Assembly (NCBI RefSeq): GCF_003932895.1
Contig: NZ_RQYW01000002.1
Coordinates: forward strand, 1 to 64,000
From: Leptotrichia sp. OH3620_COT-345
Lineage (GTDB): Bacteria > Fusobacteriota > Fusobacteriia > Fusobacteriales > Leptotrichiaceae
Length of the DNA stretch: 64,000 nucleotides
Reading direction: 5' to 3'
Shown here: one piece after another, positions 57,405 to 64,000 of the stretch
How positions within the stretch are numbered: position 1 is the stretch's first letter
Layout of the letters: every line of letters starts with the position of its first letter
Translations under genes and position numbers: made by a program
Notes under the pieces: model-generated
The model's input: the letters and a program-made list of their open reading frames with translations, nothing else
What the model was told of the DNA's origin: nothing
Database searches by the model: none

Positions 57405-57965
57405 TTAAAAAACTTCTTTATATAAAATCCTGCTTCGATCATAAATATCATAAATTACTAAAGTTATTTTTCCCGGAACAGGATTAATTCCCCTTATTTT
57501 ACTTGCAACTTTTGTTCCTATGACTTTTATTTCACTTGAAATTATATGTTCCCTCGGATATAAAATGACATCAATACCTTTGGCATAAGTAGCTGCTTCA
57601 ATTTTCAATATTTTGCTATGTTCCTTTTTTATCTGTTCTAAAACATCATAATATTCTTTTACTATTGAATCTACGGTTACTACAACTCCACTTGCCTCAT
57701 CAGCTTTGACAAACAGTGTGTAAGTAATTCCGTTTTTTTCAGCTTCGATTTCTTTCACTTCTTCTTCCATAGTCTTGTCAGTTGTGTTTCTTATGTCCGA
57801 TTTTGGAGTATACCCTTCTTTTTTCACATAGTTTAAAATTGCTTTTTCCTCGTTAAACTTACCTTCTATTTCAACTTTCGGCAGCACTTTTATAACTGTC
57901 TTCTTTACTGCATAACCTGACACTGAAAATAACAGCAATAACGAAACTATTATCTTTTTCCTCAT
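57405..57965 (-). CDS. secreted protein of unknown function
   Basis: 186 residues; signal peptide MRKKIIVSLLLLFSVSGYA. The mature part mixes strands and helices (IEGKFNEEKAILNYVKKEGY; GITYTLFVKADEASGVVVTV) and ends with ITLVIYDIYDRSRILYKEVF. No family is recognised. It lies between the MliC-like gene and the CpdB-like gene on the same strand, with about 50 bases to the latter, so it may be read from that operon. Confidence 0.6.
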   Translation of the reverse strand: MRKKIIVSLLLLFSVSGYAVKKTVIKVLPKVEIEGKFNEEKAILNYVKKEGYTPKSDIRNTTDKTMEEEVKEIEAEKNGITYTLFVKADEASGVVVTVDSIVKEYYDVLEQIKKEHSKILKIEAATYAKGIDVILYPREHIISSEIKVIGTKVASKIRGINPVPGKITLVIYDIYDRSRILYKEVF

Positions 57966-58020
57966 CTCCGTATCTCCTTATAAATACACTGCATATTTGC
58001 AGTATTGTATTTAATTCCCG

Positions 58021-59763
58021 TTATTTCACTTCACTTTCTTTTACAGACTGTATATTTAAAGTTCTTCCATCTTTGGAAACAGGAATTTTCACCGTTCCTT
58101 TTTTCACTTTTTCTTCCAGTTTTTTTAATAAAGGATTTTTAAAATTATAATTTATAATTGTCCAATTTTTATCAAGTTTAGGTGTTACTTTTCTGTTTTT
58201 TTCCTCAGTAATATATTTTATTATTAAGTCTCTCATTCTTCCGTTATCCTGCATTTCCAAATAAGAATCATAATATTTATCTTTATCGGTTACTAATTTT
58301 AAAGTGGAAAGAGTCCCGTATCTATAATTGTTTACCGCCAACTTATAAATTTTATTTTTATCAATCGGCTGTCCGTTTATTTTCACATCTACTATTCTTT
58401 GTCCTTCAGGTTTTGTTATATCTATTTTGTAGTTTACCCCTGAAAACATATCATAGTTATATCCCCTTACATTTTCATTGAAACTTATTGTTAAATCTCC
58501 CGGTTTCAACTGATTATAGTATTTTGCCGACCATTCCATATATTTCAGAAGATTTTCTCCTGATATATTCACTCCTATAAGAGTATTTGTAAATTTGTAA
58601 ATAAATGCTACATCTTTTCTTTTAAACAGACCTTTTTTCAAATTCGATCCGAAATTAAATATTGCGGCAGCTGAAACATCAGCTTTTGCATAATGTTTCT
58701 GAACTTCATTAATTAACTGGATTATAGGTGTTTCCATAAGCATTGCTGTAGGCATTGTGGTAATTTTATCTTCTCCTGTTATAAAATCCGGTCTTGCTAT
58801 AAATGTCTCAGTTACTTCTCCCACAGTTTCATTAGCATATTCTTTCGATTTTTTATCTACATATGAATATTTTGTTTTTATTTCTTCATCTTCAGGAACA
58901 TTTTTAGAAGAAATATTTTCAGTTATTACTGTTTTTTTCTTTGTTGCAGTATTATAAGTTACCGTTCCTTTGGCAAGATACGCTCCATAAGCTCCCGGTT
59001 CTATTACTTTTACATTTCCCACCTCAGTATTATACACCGCATGCTCATGTCCTCCAAAAATTATATCAAACTGAGGAAATTTCTTGGCAAGTTCGAGAAT
59101 ACCGTCACCGCCTTTTTCATCTTCTCTCCCTAAATGAAAAGAACCGACAAGTACATCATACTTTCCTTCCAATTTTTTAAGAATATCTTTCAGAGATTCT
59201 TCTCCTGATAAAAATTTCAGACCTTCAAAATGCTCAGGAGTAGATGCTTCCCATGTGGGAATATGCGGCACAAGAAATCCTACTATAGCGACTCTCACTC
59301 CTTCTATGTTTTTGATTATATAAGGTTTTACAAAATGTTTTCCATTATCAGTTCTTACTACGTTAGCTGCAAGAACATCCCCCTTAAATGCCTTTATATT
59401 TTTTTCCAGAAAAGATTTTTCAAAATTAAATTCATGATTTCCCAATACAAAAACATCAAATTTCAAATCATTTATAGTTCTTATTAACGGATGAACTTTT
59501 TCGTTGTTGAAAAGCTCGGCACTGTTATCCTGCAACAAATCTCCATTATCTATTAAAATTACATTTTTATTTTCTTTTCTTTGCTGTTTTATAAGAGTAG
59601 CTATTCTTGTAAGACCATTATCACTTTTCTGCTCATCAACCGCATAATCATATGAAAAAAGTCTTCCGTGAATATCAGATGTTTCTAAAAATACAATTTT
59701 TACTTCTTTGGCAAATAAAGACATTGCCATCATTAAAAATAAACTTATCAGCCTCTTTTTCAT
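58021..59763 (-). CDS. CpdB-like 2',3'-cyclic phosphodiesterase/3'-nucleotidase
   Basis: 580 residues; signal peptide to about residue 18. The metallophosphatase motifs are LETSDIHGRLFSYDY (26-40), LIDNGDLLQDNS, VLGNHEFNF, SFHLGRED and GGHEHAVYNTE. The C-terminal 5_nucleotid_C domain follows from about residue 320. LFSYDYA and the NGLTRIATL spacing favour the CpdB branch, which salvages nucleosides and phosphate from cyclic nucleotides and 3'-nucleotides outside the inner membrane. It overlaps the MazG-like gene by ATGA. Confidence 0.85.
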   Translation of the reverse strand: MKKRLISLFLMMAMSLFAKEVKIVFLETSDIHGRLFSYDYAVDEQKSDNGLTRIATLIKQQRKENKNVILIDNGDLLQDNSAELFNNEKVHPLIRTINDLKFDVFVLGNHEFNFEKSFLEKNIKAFKGDVLAANVVRTDNGKHFVKPYIIKNIEGVRVAIVGFLVPHIPTWEASTPEHFEGLKFLSGEESLKDILKKLEGKYDVLVGSFHLGREDEKGGDGILELAKKFPQFDIIFGGHEHAVYNTEVGNVKVIEPGAYGAYLAKGTVTYNTATKKKTVITENISSKNVPEDEEIKTKYSYVDKKSKEYANETVGEVTETFIARPDFITGEDKITTMPTAMLMETPIIQLINEVQKHYAKADVSAAAIFNFGSNLKKGLFKRKDVAFIYKFTNTLIGVNISGENLLKYMEWSAKYYNQLKPGDLTISFNENVRGYNYDMFSGVNYKIDITKPEGQRIVDVKINGQPIDKNKIYKLAVNNYRYGTLSTLKLVTDKDKYYDSYLEMQDNGRMRDLIIKYITEEKNRKVTPKLDKNWTIINYNFKNPLLKKLEEKVKKGTVKIPVSKDGRTLNIQSVKESEVK

Positions 59764-60173
59764 TTTACTTTACCTTCTTTCTTCAATTTTTTATACTTTT
59801 CCCTTCCTTCTTCTATTGTAAATTCTCTACTGTATTTGATTTTATTCAATTCATCTTTTATATAAAAAATTTCTTCCAAATCAATACCGTAATCATTCGC
59901 TATTGCAGCAATATAATAAAAAATATCAAAAAGTTCCTCTTCAATAGTCCCTTTTATATTATTTCCGGTGTATCTGATATTTTTTCTTATATTTTCCGCA
60001 AGTTCTCCAAATTCTTCAATTAACTTTAATATAAGTCGTTGCCCATTCTCTTTTTTTCCATTGAGGTTTCTTTCGTCTCTTTTTTCTTCTTTCAGACTTC
60101 CCTGTTCTATATGTTTTATCAAAAATTGAAATTCTTTTATTGTCATATTTTCAGTTTTATCTTTACCTGACAA
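59760..60173 (-). CDS. MazG-like nucleotide pyrophosphohydrolase
   Basis: The start is TTG 60173, seven bases after a perfect AGGAGG; the GTG at 60182 overlaps that site. The 137-residue protein has the four-helix MazG fold signature, EEFGELAENI and EEELFDIFYYIAAIANDYGID, with acidic metal ligands. These enzymes hydrolyse (d)NTPs to (d)NMP and pyrophosphate. Coupled translation (ATGA) with the CpdB-like gene and the nearby NadN-like gene suggests a nucleotide-salvage or house-cleaning unit. Confidence 0.82.
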   Translation of the reverse strand: MSGKDKTENMTIKEFQFLIKHIEQGSLKEEKRDERNLNGKKENGQRLILKLIEEFGELAENIRKNIRYTGNNIKGTIEEELFDIFYYIAAIANDYGIDLEEIFYIKDELNKIKYSREFTIEEGREKYKKLKKEGKVK

Positions 60174-60195
60174 ATTTTCCACCTCCTTATAACAT

Positions 60196-60230
60196 TAACC
60201 GAGCCGCTTTTTTTGAGAGCGGCACGATTT
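60196..60230 (-). terminator. hairpin between the NadN-like and MazG-like genes
   Basis: CGAGCCGCT (60200-60208) and AGCGGCACG (60218-60226) pair with one mismatch and a T-rich loop. The run of T after it is weak, so it may only reduce read-through. Confidence 0.5.
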
Positions 60231-60248
60231 CTTTTATATATTTTCGGA

Positions 60249-62024
60249 TTAATATTTAAAAATTACATTTGCTGAATCAGGTTTTTCCAATTCTCCTTTT
60301 TCTTTCAGATATTCAATAAATGCAGTTTCCACTCCTAAGAATGTATTTACTCCCGGTCTTTCACTATTTACTTTTCCGAATGTGGCATATCCGTCTTTTC
60401 CTGCTGCTATATATGAGTTTGTTCCTACATTATACATTTTTTTCATATCAATAGGAATCCATTTATTTGTTTTTGCATCAAATACTTCAACTTTCTTAAC
60501 TCTTGTACCGAGACTTCCTTCCTTAGATGCTTCATATCTTATTCCCGCTCCATAAGGGAATGCTCCTGAAGATCCTCCTTCAAAAACAAAGTTCAATGCA
60601 TCTTCTATAACCTGTTTTATTTCAGCTCCCGACATTTTCAATATGTAAATTGTATTTGAAGTAAACGGTAATAATGTGTAAACATTATCGTAAGAAAATT
60701 CTCCCGGATCCAAAGTGATTCTTACTCCTCCCGAATTAAGTATAACAAGATCAATATCTCCTGTCCCCATATTTTTAAGTTTATGTAAAACTGATTCTGA
60801 AACAAGTCTTGTAGCCATAGAACCGTGAGGGTTTTTATCATTCGGAATTCTGTTAGCAGAACCTCCCGGTATTTCTCCCTTAATTTTCCCTACTGTTTTT
60901 TTACCTAATTCATTTTTTTCCGCTTTATATTTTTCCAACACTTTTTTAGAATTGGCTTCTTCTTTTACGAACTTTATATCTTTACGGCTTTTTACATATT
61001 TTATAACATCTTCCTTTTCTTTTCCTTCAAGTTTATATACTTCACCTTTTTCATTTTTTCTTTCAAATATTTCATCTCCGAGCATTATTGTAGGATTAGC
61101 TTCCATTTTTATAATTACACCTTTTTCGTCAAACCCGACTTTCAGATTTCCTACAAGATACGAATAACTCCATGCTTCCGCAACGTATACAGGTTCTCCT
61201 GCAGGAGAAATAACTTTTTTAGGATATTCGGCAACCGGATTTAATCCGTATTCCTTAAATCCTTCCCCTAATAAATAATGAGTATCCCCTGTAATTATAA
61301 TATCTACTCCTGACACTTTCTGAGCTATTTCAAGATTTTTTTCGTATCCTGCGTGAGATAAAAATATAATTTTGTTAATTCCTTTTGCTTCCAGTTCTTT
61401 TACAACTTTTTCAGCGGTTTCAACTTCATCAAAAAACTTGATATCTTTTCCCGGACTTGAAGACTGTACCGTTTTTCCTACTACATCAAGGCCTACTATT
61501 GCAACATCTTGTCCGCCTATTCTTTTTATTATATACGGTTTCCATTTTCCTTCAAGAATACTTCCCTTATCAGGAACTACATTTGCTGAAACTACGGGTA
61601 TTTTCAATTCATCGAGAAAATCTTTCAGTACTTTGTTTCCATCGTCAAATTCGTGATTTCCCAATGAAAATAAGTCGAATTTCCCCGCATTCATTAATGC
61701 CGCATCTGCTTTCCCTTTAAATAAAGTATAATAAAGTGTCCCTGACAGAGCATCTCCTGCATGAAGTACCAGATTATTTTTACCGTTTTTCATGAGATCC
61801 GATATCCTCTGATTCATTCTCGGAAATCCTCCAACACGGACAGTAGTTTTTTTACCGTCCAGAACAAGATCCATCTTTTCTTCTTCTAAATGAGAGTGAT
61901 GGTCATTTACATGTATAATATTTATTTCCAGTCCTCTCCCTTTTGAAGTGACTGCTTTTTTAGCCGGTTTTGCTAAAGCCGTCATACTTATAGCTATAGT
62001 AGCCAATATAAGTAGTTTTTTCAT
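60249..62024 (-). CDS. UshA/NadN-like 5'-nucleotidase
   Basis: 591 residues; signal peptide (to about residue 18, TALA). The metallophosphatase N-domain shows HVNDHHSHLEEE (38-49), LHAGDALSGTLYY, SLGNHEFDDG, FLSHAGYEKN and TGDTHYLLG. The C-terminal nucleotidase domain has VILNSGGVRITLDPGEFSYD and GGSSGAFPYG. The HVNDHHSHLE start resembles the NAD 5'-nucleotidase NadN branch, which degrades external NAD or nucleotides for uptake. It is the first gene of the salvage group. Confidence 0.87.
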   Translation of the reverse strand: MKKLLILATIAISMTALAKPAKKAVTSKGRGLEINIIHVNDHHSHLEEEKMDLVLDGKKTTVRVGGFPRMNQRISDLMKNGKNNLVLHAGDALSGTLYYTLFKGKADAALMNAGKFDLFSLGNHEFDDGNKVLKDFLDELKIPVVSANVVPDKGSILEGKWKPYIIKRIGGQDVAIVGLDVVGKTVQSSSPGKDIKFFDEVETAEKVVKELEAKGINKIIFLSHAGYEKNLEIAQKVSGVDIIITGDTHYLLGEGFKEYGLNPVAEYPKKVISPAGEPVYVAEAWSYSYLVGNLKVGFDEKGVIIKMEANPTIMLGDEIFERKNEKGEVYKLEGKEKEDVIKYVKSRKDIKFVKEEANSKKVLEKYKAEKNELGKKTVGKIKGEIPGGSANRIPNDKNPHGSMATRLVSESVLHKLKNMGTGDIDLVILNSGGVRITLDPGEFSYDNVYTLLPFTSNTIYILKMSGAEIKQVIEDALNFVFEGGSSGAFPYGAGIRYEASKEGSLGTRVKKVEVFDAKTNKWIPIDMKKMYNVGTNSYIAAGKDGYATFGKVNSERPGVNTFLGVETAFIEYLKEKGELEKPDSANVIFKY

Positions 62025-62165
62025 GATTCCTCCTTAAATTTTAATTATGTAATGACTCTTATGTCATTATTTTTCATTAAAGTATACCCCGATTTTGAAA
62101 AAAAGCCAGAAAAATTTTATTTATATTTATTTAAGACCTTTTCATGAATTTTTCATACAGTATAT

Positions 62166-62296
62166 AAAAAAGGTTACCTCAAATGAGAACATTTAATGTC
62201 CTATATTCGGTCGTTACTCCTTATTATTATAATTTCTATCTGCAATAATAAGATTTTTATTAAATAAAAACCGTTTTTATATTTTGAGATAACCGT
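62166..62296 (-). terminator. long-range stem after pgk
   Basis: On the minus strand GGTTATCTCAAA, just past the pgk stop, can pair with TTTGAGGTAACC about 100 bases on, followed directly by TTTTTTATA. The loop is long and may fold itself. It is likely the pgk terminator, with an unusual insert. Confidence 0.5.
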
Positions 62297-62304
62297 TTAT
62301 TCAT

Positions 62305-63531
62305 TTATTTACAACCACATCCGGAAGATTTTTTTTCAGAAATTGCAACTACTCCCGGAAGTTCTTTTCCTTCAAGATATTCAAGAGAAGCTCCTCCACC
62401 TGTAGAAATATGTGAAAATTTTTCAGCATATCCCAATTGAATTGCCGCTGCCGCCGAATCTCCTCCACCGATTATTGTTTTAGCCTCTTTTAATTCAGCT
62501 ATTGCTTCACATACACCGATAGTCCCTTTAGCAAAATTGGACATTTCAAATACACCCATAGGTCCGTTCCATACTACTGTTTTAGCACCTCTTAATTTAT
62601 CTTCAAATAATTTTATAGATTCAACACCTATATCAAGACCCATCCATCCGTCTTCTATATTATCCACGGAAACTGTTTTAAATTCAGTATCATTTTTAAA
62701 TTCTTTAGCTACAACGGTATCTATAGGTAGCACAAGTTCCACACCTTTTTCTTTTGCCTTTTCAATTAATGATTTTGCAAGCTCCACTTTATCTTCTTCA
62801 AGTAATGAAGCTCCTGTATTTTTACCTAATGCTTTAAGGAATGTAAACATCATTCCTCCTCCGATAATTACTTTATCGGCTTTATCAAGTAAGTTTTCAA
62901 TAACTCCTATTTTATCAGAAACCTTTGCACCTCCTAAAATAGCAACAAAAGGTCTCACCGGATTATCAACAGCTCCTCCGATAAATTCTATCTCTTTTTG
63001 CATCAGAAATCCTGCTGCGGATTCAGCAATATTTGAAGAAATTCCGACATTCGATGCATGTGCTCTATGTGCAGTTCCAAATGCATCATTTACAAAAACA
63101 TCTCCTAATGAAGCCCAGTACTTTCCTAACTCAGCATCATTTTTAGATTCTTTTTTCCCGTCCAAATCTTCATATCTTGTATTTTCAAACATTAAAATTT
63201 CCCCATCTTTTAATTCATTAATTGCAGTTTCCAAAGCTTCCCCTCTTGTTTCCGGAACAAATTTCACTATTTTACCCAATACTTCTTCCAATCTTTTAGC
63301 AACAGGAGCTAAAGTAGTTTTTGCTTTATCTTCCTCAGCTTTAACTCTTCCAAGGTGAGAAAATGCTATTACTTTCCCTCCATTATCCAGAATATAGTTT
63401 AATGTAGGCAAAGCCGCTTTTATTCTGTTATCGTCAGTAATAACACCTTCCTTGATAGGTACGTTGAAATCAACTCTTACTAATACTTTTTTCCCTTTTA
63501 CATCTAAATCTTTTAATGTCTTTTTAGCCAT
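62305..63531 (-). CDS. pgk: phosphoglycerate kinase with an unusual Cys tail
   Basis: 408 residues catalysing ATP formation from 1,3-bisphosphoglycerate in glycolysis. Signatures are [11 protein letters not shown] (16-26), [53 protein letters not shown] and GGGDSAAA. The normal end (GVVAIS) is followed by [10 protein letters not shown], an extra Cys-Gly-Cys. A perfect promoter and AGGAGG site precede it. It appears monocistronic. Confidence 0.97.
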   Translation of the reverse strand: MAKKTLKDLDVKGKKVLVRVDFNVPIKEGVITDDNRIKAALPTLNYILDNGGKVIAFSHLGRVKAEEDKAKTTLAPVAKRLEEVLGKIVKFVPETRGEALETAINELKDGEILMFENTRYEDLDGKKESKNDAELGKYWASLGDVFVNDAFGTAHRAHASNVGISSNIAESAAGFLMQKEIEFIGGAVDNPVRPFVAILGGAKVSDKIGVIENLLDKADKVIIGGGMMFTFLKALGKNTGASLLEEDKVELAKSLIEKAKEKGVELVLPIDTVVAKEFKNDTEFKTVSVDNIEDGWMGLDIGVESIKLFEDKLRGAKTVVWNGPMGVFEMSNFAKGTIGVCEAIAELKEAKTIIGGGDSAAAAIQLGYAEKFSHISTGGGASLEYLEGKELPGVVAISEKKSSGCGCK

Positions 63532-63576
63532 TGCTTCCTCCTAAAATTAAATTATTTTTTTCTCTATTTAATTAGC

Positions 63577-63605
63577 ATTATAGCATTGTTTGAGTGTATT
63601 TTCAA
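63577..63605 (-). promoter_or_regulatory. strong promoter of pgk
   Basis: On the minus strand TTGAAA (63600-63605), a 17-base spacer and TATAAT (63577-63582) with TG one base upstream (extended -10), about 45 bases before the start. The remaining bases to 64000 are AT-rich and I see no gene in them. Confidence 0.8.
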
Positions 63606-64000
63606 GAGATATTTCAATATATAAAACAAAGTTCCGGTAAAATACTGAATATATATTTTCCGTTTTTACAGTTTCATTTTTATCTGTACTTTTCCAAGGA
63701 AACTTTTATTTCAGTGTAATATAAACATTTTTTATTTTTTGTACACTAATAAAAAATCTTGCCGGATTTATAAAAATTATCTGGTTGAGATAAACATATG
63801 ATTTAATAAATTAAAACAATTTCTTAGTATACTATGATCAATATTTTCAAAACTGTCTTTTTCTAACTATAAACAATATTTAAAAAATACCATATTCAAC
63901 TAATTTTATAAAAAATAAAAACATATAAAATTTATAATTTGACTTATTTTTCCTCTTATGATAAAATTTTTCAAAAAATAATCGAAATCGGAATATGTAA

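Noticed and set aside
62537-63358. 273-residue plus-strand open frame
   Set aside because: It is antisense to pgk; its Ser/Pro/Thr-rich composition is the expected mirror of a real gene.

Overview
The window looks like a chromosome segment from a very AT-rich, Gram-negative (diderm) anaerobe, most likely a fusobacterium of the Leptotrichia group. The evidence is BamA, TamB and LpxD beside Firmicutes-like oligopeptide transport and PepF genes, frequent TTG starts behind strong AGGAGG-like sites, and a type I-B-like CRISPR repeat. The genus is inferred from gene content and not proven. Nearly all genes lie on the minus strand.

Bases 1-20,000 hold an accessory cluster resembling part of a type IV secretion or conjugation system. 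Read in the direction of transcription (right to left), it contains: a VirB6/TrbL-like protein; a secreted NlpC/P60 endopeptidase; a 1164-residue protein of unknown function; a lipoprotein; a two-domain NlpC/P60-GH108 peptidoglycan hydrolase without a signal peptide; a decayed GH108 paralogue; an LprI-like (DUF1311) protein; a VirB2-like pilin; a TraF-like signal peptidase; two more large unknown proteins (540 and 803 aa); two small membrane proteins; a VirB6-like protein carrying a catalytically dead NlpC/P60 domain; and the start of another secreted protein cut by the window edge. No VirB4/VirD4 ATPase, relaxase or integrase is visible. A two-gene plus-strand unit, with an apparent -1 frameshift at A_AAA_AAG, sits inside the cluster. 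Two terminators near 20.2-20.35 kb separate it from the chromosome.

Bases 20,500-26,550 carry housekeeping genes: a glutaredoxin-CcdA/DsbD fusion, acpS, a TatD DNase, luxS, ddl, hslO and a lipoprotein. A decayed region (26.6-27.5 kb) follows. Next comes an envelope and replication-proximal run transcribed mnmG-rsmG-parB-tamB-bamA-(GNAT insertion)-lpxD. A ruined nitroreductase gene lies at 39.7-40.3 kb.

Bases 40,900-56,540 are devoted to oligopeptide uptake: four OppA-type binding lipoproteins, oppBCDF, and a divergent pepF peptidase. A 19-repeat CRISPR array without cas genes sits between two of the oppA genes, and a BglG-type regulator remnant lies between oppF and the oppA group. Two of the spacers overlap by 10 nt and appear to come from one target gene.

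Bases 56,700-64,000 hold an MliC-like lysozyme-inhibitor lipoprotein, an unknown secreted protein, a nucleotide-salvage group (UshA/NadN-like and CpdB-like nucleotidases around a MazG-like pyrophosphohydrolase), and pgk with an unusual Cys-Gly-Cys tail.
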